64,000 bases of DNA from NCBI GenBank assembly GCA_963728155.1, contig CAVSJF010000006.1, positions 620,001 through 684,000 of the forward strand, given 5' to 3'. Origin of the DNA: JACVRW01 sp963728155 (GTDB taxonomy: Bacteria > Actinomycetota > Thermoleophilia > Solirubrobacterales > Thermoleophilaceae). Shown here one piece after another: positions 16,630-25,301 of the stretch. The notes below the pieces were generated by a model. That model worked only from the letters and a program-made list of their open reading frames with translations. It had not been told where the DNA came from and searched no databases. A program made the translations under genes and the position numbers. Within the stretch, counting starts at the first letter, position 1, and each line of letters begins with the position of its first letter.

Positions 16630-17510
16630 CTACGCCAGCCTGTCGACAAGGGCCTGGTCGTCGGGAAAGAGCCCGGCCGCGGGCAGCCTCCGCAGCAGCT
16701 CGCGCCAGCCGTCGCTCTCGCGGTAGGCCTCCTCGAGAAGCGCACGCGCCTCCTCCTCCCGGCCCTGGGCCGCCAGTGCGACGCCGTGCCAGAAGGCGAG
16801 CTCGGGGTTGCCGGGCTGCGCTTCGTGGGCGGCGCTGTAGCAGGCGAAGGCGCCGTCGAGGTCGCCGGCCGCGGCCAGCTCGTCGCCCTCGTCCACCCGG
16901 CCGTAGGCGCGGCGCGCAGCGGTGAGACGCGAGAGCTCGGACACCGGATCGCCGTGGTCCTCCACGCGCAGGTCGAACAAGGGCTCACCTCCCGCCTCCG
17001 GAGGAACCACGAGCATCGCCGCGGACTGGCGCCCGCGCAGGTCGCCGCCCTGCGCCTCCGCCGCCTCCAGCGCGGCCAGCAGGCGGGCGGCCAGATCTCC
17101 CCGGGCACCCGAGGTAGGCCTCGACCATCGCGTCGGGCACGGTCGAGCGCTCCATGATGTTGGCCTGGGCGGAGATGCCGTCGGCTACCCGATGTCCCGC
17201 TTCGGAGATGCAGCCCGAACCGGTGTGGACGGCGACGCGGCCTAGGCCGTCGACCAGGGCCAGCTGACGAACGGGCTGCTGCTCGTCCCCGGAGAGCAGC
17301 TCGCTGAGGGCCTCGGGCGCCGAGGCGCCCCGGCGCATCAGGTCGAGGCCGCGAGCTCCCATAGCCGGGCCCGGGCACGGACTGGTTGGCGATCGCCCCC
17401 ACACCGGCCTCGGCGAAGCTGACGATCGAGCCGACGCCGAAGTAATGCGACTGCACGGCCACGCCGAGCTCGCCGCTGCGGTCATCGCGCGCGACGATCG
17501 AGTAGGTCGT
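16630..17510 (-). CDS. DUF1028 family protein (two compensating frameshifts)
   Basis: The reconstructed product begins with YSIVARDDRSGELGVAVQSH and continues through GVGAIANQSVPGP, MGARGLDLMRRGASAPEAL and QLALVDGLGRVAVHTGSGC, which is the DUF1028 (Ntn-hydrolase-like fold) core. The last 90 residues form helical, TPR-like pairs (GRVDEGDELAAAGDLDGAFA, WHGVALAAQGREEEARALLE). The frame shifts near 17363 (one extra base) and again near 17100 (one base missing), restoring the reading to the stop at 16630. No ATG/GTG/TTG precedes the conserved N-terminus in frame; ACG at 17510 or a lost ATG is possible. It sits between rpmA and obgE. The function of the family is not established. Confidence 0.75.
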
Positions 17511-17512
17511 GG

Positions 17513-17767
17513 CTACTCCGTCGGTTCGACCGAGATCACGCGGCCGCGACGGCCGGAGGCGAACTGCACGGTGCCGGGGCGGGTGGCGAAGATCGTGTGG
17601 TCGCGGCCCAGGCCCACTCCCTCGCCGGGCTTGAAGCGGGTGCCGCGCTGGCGCACGATGATCTCCCCGCCGGTCACGGCCTGGCCGGCGAACACCTTGA
17701 CGCCGAGGCGCTTGGCGTTGGAGTCGCGCCCGTTGCGGCTCGATCCGAGGCCCTTCTTATGCGCCAT
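17513..17767 (-). CDS. rpmA: 50S ribosomal protein L27
   Basis: A large-subunit protein whose N-terminal tail reaches the peptidyl-transferase centre. The 84-residue product starts MAHKKGLGSSRNGRDSNAKR and contains IIVRQRGTRFKPGEGVGLGRDHTIF, both diagnostic. There is no N-terminal extension of the kind that Prp protease removes in Firmicutes. Its start lies inside the rplU 3' end (an overlap of 11 bases), so the two are co-translated. A DUF1028 gene follows directly. Confidence 0.97.
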   Translation of the reverse strand: MAHKKGLGSSRNGRDSNAKRLGVKVFAGQAVTGGEIIVRQRGTRFKPGEGVGLGRDHTIFATRPGTVQFASGRRGRVISVEPTE

Positions 17768-18110
17768 CCGAGTCCTCCTTCTTGCCCTTTCTCGCCGCGC
17801 CGACCTTGATGTCGGCGATCTCCAGGCGAGTGAGGTCCGCGCGGTGGCCGTAGCGCCGCTTGTACCCGCGCTTGGGCTTGAACTTCAGCCCGTGGATCTT
17901 CTTGCCACGCTCGTGGCCGGTCACCGTCGCCTGGACCTTGACCTTGCCGAGGTCGCCCGGGTCGAGCACCGACTTGTCCCCGTCGGCGTACATCAGCGGC
18001 TCGAGATCGACCTTGTCGCCCTCGTCCGCGCGCATGCGATCGACGACGATCGAGTCGCCCTTCTCGACGCGGTATTGCTTACCGCCAACCTTTACGACCA
18101 CGTAGCTCAT
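17757..18110 (-). CDS. rplU: 50S ribosomal protein L21
   Basis: A 117-residue large-subunit protein binding 23S rRNA. It begins MSYVVVKVGGKQYRVEKGD and contains the signature KKIHGLKFKPKRGYKRRYGHR near residue 75. A short acidic tail extends it beyond the usual 103 residues. The ATG at 18110 overlaps the stop of the upstream EamA transporter gene by four bases. TACACT 11 bases before the start could give rplU-rpmA its own promoter. Confidence 0.97.
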   Translation of the reverse strand: MSYVVVKVGGKQYRVEKGDSIVVDRMRADEGDKVDLEPLMYADGDKSVLDPGDLGKVKVQATVTGHERGKKIHGLKFKPKRGYKRRYGHRADLTRLEIADIKVGAARKGKKEDSDGA

Positions 18111-19018
18111 GCCGGCTGGCGAGTGTAGCGACCCGGCGGTTCCACCCGGGCCCGGCGCGCGGCCTGGGCCACCAGCAGCCCGGCCCCCACCAGCGCCGCT
18201 CCGCCCAACGCACGGATGGTGATCTCCTCTCCGTAGAGAACGGCGCCGAACACCAGCGCCCCGAAGGGCAGCAGCAGGGCGAGGAAGGACATCGCCTGCG
18301 CGCTGAGCTCGCGCAACAGCACGGTCAGGCCGACAAAGGTCACGGCCGAGCCGATCACGGCCAGGTAGGCGATCGAACCGAGCGTTTCGGCGGTCAGGGC
18401 CAGGTCGCCCCAGCTCTCGGTGGGCGCGGACACCGCCAGCAGCGCCAGACCCCCGGCGAGCATCGCCCAGCCGTTGAGGACGATCGCGTCGAGCTCCCCC
18501 GCGCGCAGCTTCTGGGCGATATTGCCCAGCGCCGAGCCGATCGGCGCAGCCGCCAGGGCGGCGGCTCCCGCGATGGCCAGCTCGGGATGGCCGGCGTCCG
18601 CGCTCTCGAGGAAGGCGAGCGCCAACCCGCCGATGGCGAGCAGGATGCCGAGCACGAGACGCAGGCGCAGCGGCTCGTCGGGCAGCAGCACCGCCCCGAG
18701 AAGCGCGGTGTAGAGCGGCAGGATGCCGAAGAGCACCGCGGCCAGGCCGGAGGGGATGTACTGCTCGCCCCAGTAGACGAGCCCGTACGCGAAGGCGAAC
18801 GGCAGTAGAGCGAGGATCGCCGCCAGGCGCGGGTCCGTGCGCAGTGAGCGCCCGCCCGCCGCCGCGATGCCCAGCAGCAGGAGCCCGGCCAGCGCAAAGC
18901 GGATTCCCGCGCCGAGCAGCGGCGGCGAGTCCTCCAGGCCGATCTTGATCGCCACCCAGGTGCTCGACCAGATCACGGCGAGCAGCGCGTAGAGGGCGGC
19001 GATCGACGCGCGGCTCAC
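18107..19018 (-). CDS. EamA/DMT family transporter
   Basis: A 303-residue membrane protein with about ten hydrophobic segments arranged as two EamA repeats, each opening with the family pattern (LLAVIWSSTWVAIKIGLED at the N-terminus; ALAAAPIGSALGNIAQKL near the middle). Members export metabolites such as amino acids, but the substrate here is unknown. The start is GTG at 19018, overlapping the stop of the cupin gene by four bases. Its own stop overlaps the rplU start, so it sits at the junction between the accessory block and the ribosomal operon. Confidence 0.88.
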   Translation of the reverse strand: MSRASIAALYALLAVIWSSTWVAIKIGLEDSPPLLGAGIRFALAGLLLLGIAAAGGRSLRTDPRLAAILALLPFAFAYGLVYWGEQYIPSGLAAVLFGILPLYTALLGAVLLPDEPLRLRLVLGILLAIGGLALAFLESADAGHPELAIAGAAALAAAPIGSALGNIAQKLRAGELDAIVLNGWAMLAGGLALLAVSAPTESWGDLALTAETLGSIAYLAVIGSAVTFVGLTVLLRELSAQAMSFLALLLPFGALVFGAVLYGEEITIRALGGAALVGAGLLVAQAARRARVEPPGRYTRQPA

Positions 19019-19371
19019 GCGTCGCGGTGCACGGTGTCCGGCGCGAAGGCCGGCAGGCACACCGCCACGTACTCCGCCCCGCCGGGGGTCGAGTAGCGCA
19101 CCCACTCGCCCGCTCGCGTGAGGATGGCGCTGCCCGCGGGCACCTCGAGCGAGCCGTCCTCGGTCTCGACCTGGAGCGCTCCGGCCAGCACCACGGTGTA
19201 CTCGTCGAACTCGGGCCGCTGCCCGGGCTCGCTCCAGCCGGCCGGCGAGCGCATCCGGGCCACGCTCACGCGCTCCTCGCCGTTGCTGGCCCGGCCCGCG
19301 AACTCCTCGATCAGCTTGGGCGGCTCGCCGGCCGCCTCCACCCGCACCGGCTCGGTGATCAGCTCAGGCAC
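19015..19371 (-). CDS. Small cupin-domain protein
   Basis: A 118-residue single-domain cupin. The beta-barrel pattern is visible in WSEPGQRPEFDEYTVVLAGA (cupin motif 1, with few of the usual His ligands) and VPAGSAILTRAGEWVRYST (motif 2), with YVAVCLPAF at the end. Loss of the motif 1 histidines suggests ligand binding rather than a metal-dependent reaction. The start is GTG at 19371, five bases after the MFS transporter stop, and it overlaps the EamA gene, so the three genes MFS-cupin-EamA form one operon that reads into rplU. Confidence 0.75.
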   Translation of the reverse strand: MPELITEPVRVEAAGEPPKLIEEFAGRASNGEERVSVARMRSPAGWSEPGQRPEFDEYTVVLAGALQVETEDGSLEVPAGSAILTRAGEWVRYSTPGGAEYVAVCLPAFAPDTVHRDA

Positions 19372-19376
19372 CGCAG

Positions 19377-20954
19377 CTACCCCGCTTGCGCCGGCTGCAA
19401 GGCGTCCTCGCCCTCCGCCTCCTGCACCTTGCCCCCCGGCATCCCCACCAGGGCCACCAGGAAGGACACGACCATCACGCCCGCCATCACGTAGAAGACG
19501 ACGCGACAGGACAGCGCGAAGTCGTGCTGGATGTCGGTGAAGATCTGCTTGGCCTGGCTGCCCCCCTGCCCGGAGAACGCGCTGCTCGACCCGGATCCCG
19601 CGTGACTGAAGGCGTCGGCCTCCTGCTCCGCGCGGGCCGGGGGGAGGCCGGCGGCCAGCAGCGAGGACTCGATGTTGGACTTGTTCTGCAGGATCAGGAC
19701 GGTGCCGAGCACCGCCATCCCCAGGCTGGCGCCGAAGTTCCGCGAGGTCTGTGTCACGCCGGTGACCTCGCCGTAGCTCGTGCGCGGAGCGCGGTTCACG
19801 GCATCGGTGCTCACCGGCCCGAGCACCAGGCCGATCCCGGCACCCGCCAGCACGATGAAGGGCCACTGGCTGTTGAGGTCCTGCTCGGGGAGCTGCATGG
19901 CCCACAGGGCGAAACCGATCGCCGCCAGCAGGCAGCCGGGAACCACTGAGGGGCGCGCGCCGCGACTGTCGAGGATGCGCCCGCCAACCTGGGCCGCGGT
20001 GGCGAAGCCGGCGAAGAAGATCAGCAGGTACAAGCCGGCCTCCGACGCGCTCTGCCCGAGCGAGAGCTGCGCGTACAGGCTGGCGAAGAAGAACAGCGGC
20101 ACGAAGGCCATCGACAGGAGGAGGAGAATCGCGTTGTCGGCTGCGAAGCCGCGGTCTTTGAAGATCCGCACCCGAATCAACGGGTCGGGCGTGCGCAGCT
20201 CATAGAGCACGAAGGCCACCAGCAGCGCCGCGCCCACGAGTATGCAACCCAGCGTTGCCGGGTCGCCCCAGCCCCAGGTGCTCGACTGCTGGAGCCCGAG
20301 CACCACCAGCCCCATTCCACCGGAGATCAGCACGGCTCCGCGGAAGTCGAGCGGGGCCGGGTGGCGTTCGTCGTCGGGCCTGGCGCGCAACGTCAGGACG
20401 ACGGCGATGATCGCCACCGGAACGTTGACCCAGAAGATGGCCCGCCAGTCGATCGCCGTCAGGTAGCCGCCGGCGAGCGGGCCGATCGAGGTGAGCCCCC
20501 CGGTCACGCCGAAGAAGATCGCCATCGCCTTGCCCCGCTCGCGCAGCGGGAAGGCGGCCACCACGATGGCCAGGGCGGCCGGGAACATCAGCGCGGCCGC
20601 GGCGCCCTGCACCACCCGCCAGAAGATGATCCAGGTCTCGGCCAGGTCGCCGGTCGGCGTGGCGCCGCAGAGGGCCGAGGCGATCGCAAAGGCGACAACC
20701 CCGATCAGGACCATGCGCCGGTGTCCGGCGATGTCGGCCAGACGGCCTCCAAAGGCGAACAGCGCCGACAGCGACAGCAGATAACCGTTGACCACCCACT
20801 GCACGCCGGTGGAGGAGAGCGAGAGATCCTTCTGGAGCTCGGGGACGGCGATGGCCACGATTGTCTGGTCGATGAACGTCATCGCCACGGCGAAGATCAT
20901 CGCCACCAACACCAGGCGCTTGTTGGGCTTGCGGGCCATCCGGCCGGGCAGCAT
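19377..20954 (-). CDS. MFS drug transporter, DHA2 (14-TM, EmrB/QacA-like)
   Basis: A 525-residue major facilitator with about 14 membrane segments. The N-terminal motif FIDQTIVAIAVPELQKDL is the DHA2 motif D1. GGRLADIAGHRRMVLIGV is motif A, and GGLTSIGPLAGGYLTAIDWRAIFWVNVP is motif C and its neighbour. The C-terminal half ends in a helix near YVMAGVMVVSFLVALVGMP and a short acidic tail. It is probably a proton-driven multidrug exporter. Start could be ATG at 20954 or at 20939 (MARKPNK). Substrate and regulator are not evident. Confidence 0.9.
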   Translation of the reverse strand: MLPGRMARKPNKRLVLVAMIFAVAMTFIDQTIVAIAVPELQKDLSLSSTGVQWVVNGYLLSLSALFAFGGRLADIAGHRRMVLIGVVAFAIASALCGATPTGDLAETWIIFWRVVQGAAAALMFPAALAIVVAAFPLRERGKAMAIFFGVTGGLTSIGPLAGGYLTAIDWRAIFWVNVPVAIIAVVLTLRARPDDERHPAPLDFRGAVLISGGMGLVVLGLQQSSTWGWGDPATLGCILVGAALLVAFVLYELRTPDPLIRVRIFKDRGFAADNAILLLLSMAFVPLFFFASLYAQLSLGQSASEAGLYLLIFFAGFATAAQVGGRILDSRGARPSVVPGCLLAAIGFALWAMQLPEQDLNSQWPFIVLAGAGIGLVLGPVSTDAVNRAPRTSYGEVTGVTQTSRNFGASLGMAVLGTVLILQNKSNIESSLLAAGLPPARAEQEADAFSHAGSGSSSAFSGQGGSQAKQIFTDIQHDFALSCRVVFYVMAGVMVVSFLVALVGMPGGKVQEAEGEDALQPAQAG

Positions 20955-20955
20955 A

Positions 20956-20972
20956 CGCCGCCCGAAGCGGCG
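20956..20972 (-). terminator. Hairpin between GlsB-like gene and MFS gene
   Basis: CGCCGC-CCGAA-GCGGCG gives a 6-bp GC stem with a 5-base loop just past the stop of the 95-residue membrane protein gene. No T-run is present; it is a weak candidate. Confidence 0.3.
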
Positions 20973-20997
20973 CTTGCGTTCTAGTCCGAGATCGGGC

Positions 20998-21285
20998 TCA
21001 GCGGCCGCGGTCGAGCGAGTCGCGGCGCTTGCCGCCGCCCACGCCCATGGACTCCGCCGCGCCGATCAGGCCGGCCGCGGCGGCGATGCCCACCAGGGTG
21101 CCCAGAATGTTGAGCTCGAAGATGTCACCGGTACCGATGGCGCTGGCCACGATCCCGCCGATCAGCGCGCCCCCGATTCCGAGCAGGATGGTCATCAGCA
21201 TCCCGATGTGCTGCCGTCCGGGCAACACGAGTCGGGCAATGATCCCGATGACTATTCCGATGAAGATGAGGCCGAGGATCTGCAT
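20998..21285 (-). CDS. GlsB/YeaQ/YmgE family stress-response membrane protein
   Basis: A 95-residue protein with three hydrophobic segments and the glycine-rich pattern of the transglycosylase-associated (GlsB/YeaQ/YmgE) family: GIIARLVLPGRQHIGMLMTI, LLGIGGALIGGIVAS, and a last helix GTLVGIAAAAGLIGA. Members are induced by envelope or general stress; the molecular function is unknown. The C-terminus is basic (GGGKRRDSLDRGR). It is divergent from the beta-helix gene pair with an 85-bp gap. Confidence 0.85.
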   Translation of the reverse strand: MQILGLIFIGIVIGIIARLVLPGRQHIGMLMTILLGIGGALIGGIVASAIGTGDIFELNILGTLVGIAAAAGLIGAAESMGVGGGKRRDSLDRGR

Positions 21286-21335
21286 TCCTACCGAGTCCCC
21301 CGCGAGGACGTCCGGGAAACCCCAAACTTCGCTTG

Positions 21336-21364
21336 TTGACGCAGAACAACCGACCCGTTAGCGT
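21336..21364 (+). promoter_or_regulatory. Promoter (TTGACG - 17 bp - TAGCGT) for a leaderless transcript
   Basis: TTGACG at 21336-21341 and TAGCGT at 21359-21364 are spaced 17 bases apart. The ATG of the first beta-helix gene lies seven bases after the -10, so transcription would start at the ATG itself. This is the clearest promoter in the window. Confidence 0.55.
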
Positions 21365-21370
21365 CGCGCC

Positions 21371-22323
21371 ATGAAGCTGAGGGTAGGGGTCGTCCTGTCA
21401 ATGACGGCGCTGGGCCTGTTCGGCGCCGCGCCGGCCGCGGAGGCGCGGATCGTCACCTGCGGCGAGGTGATCACCGAGGACACGGTGGTGAGCAACGATC
21501 TCGACTGCGTGACCGACGACTACGCGCTCACGATCGGGGCCGACGACGTCACGCTCAACCTCAACGGGCACACGATCACGGCCCGCCCGGACCTCGACAT
21601 CGCCGAGGCCACCGGCGGCCTGCGCAGTGAGCAGCGCGAAGGCGTGGTGATTCGCAACGGGTATGTCGACGCCTTGGGCGGGTTCGGCATCGGGATCTTC
21701 GCCAGCGGCTCGCGCATCCGGATCGCCAACGTGTCGGTCACGGGATACTCAGCACTGATCCTGCGGGGGCCGGACAACACCCTCGCGCGATCCACTGTCT
21801 TCGGGATCGGCTCCGTGCTCGTGGGCGATTTCCTGGTGGTGAGGGATTCCGAGCTGCTCACCGGGGTTGCCGGATCCTTTGCCAGCGGCAACCGCCAACG
21901 GATCCTGCGGAGCACGTTCGATGAGGTGAGCTTCACCGGTCTCAACAACGTCATCCGGGCCAACAGGATCCAGCGCGCAACCCTCGAGACCGTGGGCAGC
22001 ATCTTCGCGCGCAACCGCGTCACCGGCGAGCGTCGACGTGGCCGGGCGGGAGAACTACGTGGCGTACAACAGGGTCACCGGCGGTCTCGGCCTGCGGGTG
22101 CTCGCGGGCGCACACCGGCAACTACCTGCGCGGGAACGTCGCCACGGCCAACGAGGTCGGCATCACCGTTTCAGGAGGCCGACCAATGTGCTCCAGAGCA
22201 ACGTGGCCAACGACAACGTAGGGTCTGGGCATCGACGCCGTGCCCGGCGTGGTCGACGACGGCGGCAACACGGCCGCCGGCAACGGCGATCCGCGGCAGT
22301 GCGTCGGGGTGGTCTGCGGCTGA
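21371..22323 (+). CDS. Secreted right-handed beta-helix protein, copy 1 (several frameshifts)
   Basis: A predicted exported protein of about 310 residues. The signal peptide is MKLRVGVVLSMTALGLFGAA with a likely cut after AEA. The mature part has two early Cys residues and the repeated Asn/Gly/Val rungs of pectate-lyase-like or NosD-like beta-helices (DVTLNLNGHTIT, GVVIRNGYV, NNVIRANRI). The first 215 residues are in one frame. Comparison with the downstream paralog shows frame changes near 22028, 22110, 22170-22187 and 22220, after which the reading reaches the TGA at 22321. Polysaccharide binding or cleavage is possible but unproven. Its stop overlaps the ATG of the paralog (TGATG). Confidence 0.7.
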
Positions 22324-23251
22324 TGAAAGTACGGGTCGCCCTGTCCATCGCTGCGATGGGCCTGATGGGTGCCGCGCCGGCCGCGGAAGCGCGGATCGTG
22401 ACCTGCGGTGAGGTGATCACCGAGGACACGGTGGTGAGCAACGACCTCGACTGCGTGACCAGCGGGGCCGCGCTCGTGATCGGGGCCGATGACGTGACGC
22501 TCAATCTCAACGGGCACACCATCACGGCCGAGCCGGACTTCAGCACAGGAGCCAACACCGACGGCATCCTGAGCGAGCAGCACGACGGGGTCGTGATTCG
22601 CAACGGGTACGTCGAAGCCTCGACCCTGTACGGGACCGGCATCCTCGTCACGGGCGCGGGCAACCGAATCGCGAACATTTCGGTGACCGGATCGGCCGCC
22701 CTGACCGTGAGCGGCCCGGACAACGTCGTGGCCCGAACGACCGCTGTAGGGATCCGCGGCGAACTGGTGGGCGATCGATTCGTGGCCAGGGATTCCCAGT
22801 TCCGCTTCAGTGCCTATCTCGAAGGCAGCCGCCAACGGGTCGTGCGCAATGCGGTCTTCGAGGTCACCTTCGTCGGCGTCAACAACGTCATCCGGGCCAA
22901 CAGGATCGAGCGCGCAGCCCTCGACACCGTGGGCAGCATTTTTGCGCGCAACCGCACCTTTGGCGTCGAAGTGACCGGGCGCGAGAACTACGTGGCGTAC
23001 AACAGGGTCACCGGCGGTATCGGACTGCGGGTGCTCACGGGCGCCACCGGCAACTACCTGCGCGGGAACATCGCCACGGCCAACGACGTCGGCATAACGA
23101 TCCGGAGCCCGGCAACGTGCTGCAGAGCAACGTCGCCAACGACAACGTGGGTCTGGGCATCGACGCCGTGCCCGGCACGGTCGACGACGGCGGCAACACC
23201 GCCACCGGCAACGGTGATCCGCGCCAGTGCGTGGGAGTGGCCTGCGGCTGA
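22323..23251 (+). CDS. Secreted right-handed beta-helix protein, copy 2 (one frameshift)
   Basis: A close paralog of the preceding gene. It has a signal peptide (MKVRVALSIAAMGLMGAAPA), then RIVTCGEVITEDTVVSNDLD identical to copy 1, and the same beta-helix rungs (DVTLNLNGHTITAEPD, NNVIRANRIERAALDTVGSI, GRENYVAYNRVTGG). One base seems missing near 23106. With it restored, the product is 309 residues and ends in GNGDPRQCVGVACG, matching the end of copy 1. The divergence lies mostly in the middle rungs. The start codon overlaps the stop of copy 1, so the pair is translationally coupled. The role is unknown; it may be surface or exopolysaccharide related. Confidence 0.72.
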
Positions 23252-23258
23252 CCGTCCG

Positions 23259-23264
23259 TAGAGT
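23259..23264 (+). promoter_or_regulatory. -10-like hexamer (TAGAGT), probable leaderless start
   Basis: TAGAGT ends eight bases before the ATG at 23273 of the aldo/keto reductase gene, in the 21-bp gap after the beta-helix pair. Confidence 0.35.
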
Positions 23265-23272
23265 GGTGGGGC

Positions 23273-24115
23273 ATGAGCTCCTCCACAGAAAGCGTCCCGC
23301 TGGTCACCCTCCGCGACGGCGCAGAGATTCCGCAGATCGGCTTCGGGGTCTTCCAGGTTCCGCCCGAGGACACCGCGGCGGTGGTCGACAAGGCGCTCGC
23401 CACCGGCTATCGCCACATCGATACTGCTGCCGCGTACCAGAACGAGGCCGGCGTCGGACACGCGCTGCGGGCGTCGGGTCTCGAGCGCGGCGACGTTTTC
23501 ATCACCACCAAGTGCTTCAACGACGACCAGGGCTACGACGCCGCCACGCGCGCTCTGCGCGCGAGCCTCGACCAGCTCGAGATGGACTACGTCGACCTCT
23601 ATCTCATCCACTGGCCGGTGCCCTCACAGGACCTCTACGTCGAGACGTGGAAGGCGTTCATCGAGGCCCAGGAGCACGGGCTGGTGCGCTCGATCGGCGT
23701 CTCGAACTTCCAGCCCGCCCACCTGGAGCGCCTGGTGCAGGAGACCGGCGTGACGCCGGGCATCAACCAGGTCGAGCTGCACCCGCGCCTGCAGCAGCAG
23801 GGGCTGCGCCGCACCCACGGCGATCTCGGCGTGGTCACCGAGGCGTGGAGCCCGCTGGCGCAGGGCGAGGTGCTCGACGATCCGGCGATCACGGCCATCG
23901 CCGAGGCCCACGACCGCACACCCGGTCAGGTCGTGATCCGCTGGCATCTGCAGATCGGCAACGTGGTGATCCCCAAGTCGGTGACCCCGGAGCGCATCGC
24001 GCAGAACTTCCAGGTCTTCGACTTCGAGTTGAGCGACGAGGAGATGGGCTCGATCGAGGAGCTTGACGCCGGCGAGCGCATCGGCCCCGACCCGGACACC
24101 TTCGTCAGGCCCTGA
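23273..24115 (+). CDS. Aldo/keto reductase
   Basis: A 280-residue NADPH-dependent reductase of the AKR5-type group (2,5-diketo-gluconate reductase-like). The catalytic tetrad is visible: Asp in GYRHIDTAAAYQNE, the Tyr in the same segment, Lys in DVFITTKC, and His in LYLIHWPVPSQD. The cofactor-binding C-terminal segment includes VVIPKSVTPERIAQN. Loops are short, as in bacterial AKR5 members. ATG at 23273 has a -10-like hexamer close by. A cupin gene starts one base after the stop. Substrate is not determined. Confidence 0.92.
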   Translation: MSSSTESVPLVTLRDGAEIPQIGFGVFQVPPEDTAAVVDKALATGYRHIDTAAAYQNEAGVGHALRASGLERGDVFITTKCFNDDQGYDAATRALRASLDQLEMDYVDLYLIHWPVPSQDLYVETWKAFIEAQEHGLVRSIGVSNFQPAHLERLVQETGVTPGINQVELHPRLQQQGLRRTHGDLGVVTEAWSPLAQGEVLDDPAITAIAEAHDRTPGQVVIRWHLQIGNVVIPKSVTPERIAQNFQVFDFELSDEEMGSIEELDAGERIGPDPDTFVRP

Positions 24116-24116
24116 C

Positions 24117-24563
24117 GTGCACGGCGTTCGCGTGGTGCGCGGGAGCGAGCTCGACCCCAACACTCCGCAGACGCCGGGTATGAGCCGCGCCGCGGCGATC
24201 ACCGCGGCGCGAACCGGGGCGGAGAAGCTGTGGGCGGGCACCGTGGTGGTCGAGCCCGACGCCAAGACCGGGGCGCATCACCACGGGCCGGTCGAGAGCG
24301 TGATCTACGTGGTCAGCGGGCGGGCCCGGATGCGCTGGGGCGAGCGGCTCGAGTACGTGGCCGAGGCCGACCCGGGCGATTTCATCTACGTCGCCCCCTT
24401 CGCTCCCCACCAGGAGATCAACGCCAGTCCGGACGAGCCGCTCTCCTGCGTGCTGGTGCGAAGCGGCCAGGAGCCGGTGGTGGTGAACCTCGACCTACCC
24501 GACGTCGAGCCCAACCCCGAAGAGGTGCACTGGGTGGACGACATCCACGGGCCGCCCGGCTGA
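24117..24563 (+). CDS. Cupin-domain protein
   Basis: A 148-residue cupin. Motif 1 is seen as KTGAHHHGPVESVIYVVSGR with three His and a Glu as likely metal ligands, and motif 2 as DPGDFIYVAPFAPHQEINAS with a His. This full ligand set suggests a metal-dependent enzyme or sensor, unlike the other cupin at 19.0 kb. I place the start at the GTG at 24117 (VHGVRVVRGSELDPNT), one base after the aldo/keto reductase stop; longer readings overlap that gene. The tail is acidic. Co-transcription with the reductase is likely; the substrate is unknown. Confidence 0.8.
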   Translation: MHGVRVVRGSELDPNTPQTPGMSRAAAITAARTGAEKLWAGTVVVEPDAKTGAHHHGPVESVIYVVSGRARMRWGERLEYVAEADPGDFIYVAPFAPHQEINASPDEPLSCVLVRSGQEPVVVNLDLPDVEPNPEEVHWVDDIHGPPG

Positions 24564-25301
24564 TCAGATGTCGCGGCGCGCGGTGAGCACCGCCGCTGCC
24601 ACCACCAGCACCGCGGTGTAGCCCGCCCACACGAGCGCCGCAACGCCGAACGGGAGCAGGTCCGACCCGCCCAGGTCGTCGCCCGAGCCACCGCTCATCG
24701 ACACCCCCAGCCCGTTGAGCGAGAACTTCGAGTAGGCATCCACCAGCGACGAGACGGTGGGATCGACAATGAACAGCACCACGAGAACGAGCACCACGGC
24801 CACGACCTGGTTGCGCAGCAGCGCACCCAGACCCGCGCCGAGCGCGGCCGCCAGCGCGGTGTAGAGGCACCCGCCTACGAACAGGCCCAGCAGCTCTCCG
24901 GCGGACAGCGACGCCGCGCCTTTGGCCGAGAGCCACGGCAGCGCGACGGCGGCGGTGAGCGCGGCCGTGGCCAGGCCGATCACGAACCCGGCCGCGGCGC
25001 AGGCCAGCGCCTGGGCGGCCATCACCCTGAGCCGGTTGGGGGTGAAGAGCAGGGTCGACGCAATCGTGCCGTGGCGGTACTCGCCCGCGCCCGCCACCGC
25101 GCCCAGCACGAGCAGCAGCAGCCCGCTGGCGCCGGCGGTGGAGAGCACGGAGCGAGCGTCGTCCTCGGTGCGGAACTCGTCCGTCAGGGCGAGGGTAAGC
25201 ACGGTGATGAGCAACACCAGGCCGAGGGTCGCCCCGGCGAGCGCCCAGTAGGTGCGCGCGGTGCGCAGCTTGAGCAGCTCGGCGCTCAGGGCGCGGGTCA
25301 C
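24564..25301 (-). CDS. ABC transporter permease (ABC-2 type)
   Basis: A 245-residue membrane protein with six hydrophobic segments. It begins MTRALSAELLKLRTARTYWA, the typical N-terminus of ABC-2 permeases that work with one ATPase (bacitracin/natA-like exporters), and contains GEYRHGTIASTLLFTPNR, a conserved coupling-helix region. Its start overlaps the ATPase stop by four bases. The stop abuts, tail to tail, the end of the cupin gene. The exported substrate is unknown. Confidence 0.85.
   Translation of the reverse strand: MTRALSAELLKLRTARTYWALAGATLGLVLLITVLTLALTDEFRTEDDARSVLSTAGASGLLLLVLGAVAGAGEYRHGTIASTLLFTPNRLRVMAAQALACAAAGFVIGLATAALTAAVALPWLSAKGAASLSAGELLGLFVGGCLYTALAAALGAGLGALLRNQVVAVVLVLVVLFIVDPTVSSLVDAYSKFSLNGLGVSMSGGSGDDLGGSDLLPFGVAALVWAGYTAVLVVAAAVLTARRDI

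Noticed and set aside
22024..22323. Beta-helix copy 1 as a decayed pseudogene
   Set aside because: Similar indels hit essential genes in the window, and the last residues and stop still match copy 2, so sequence error is the simpler reading. Not excluded.
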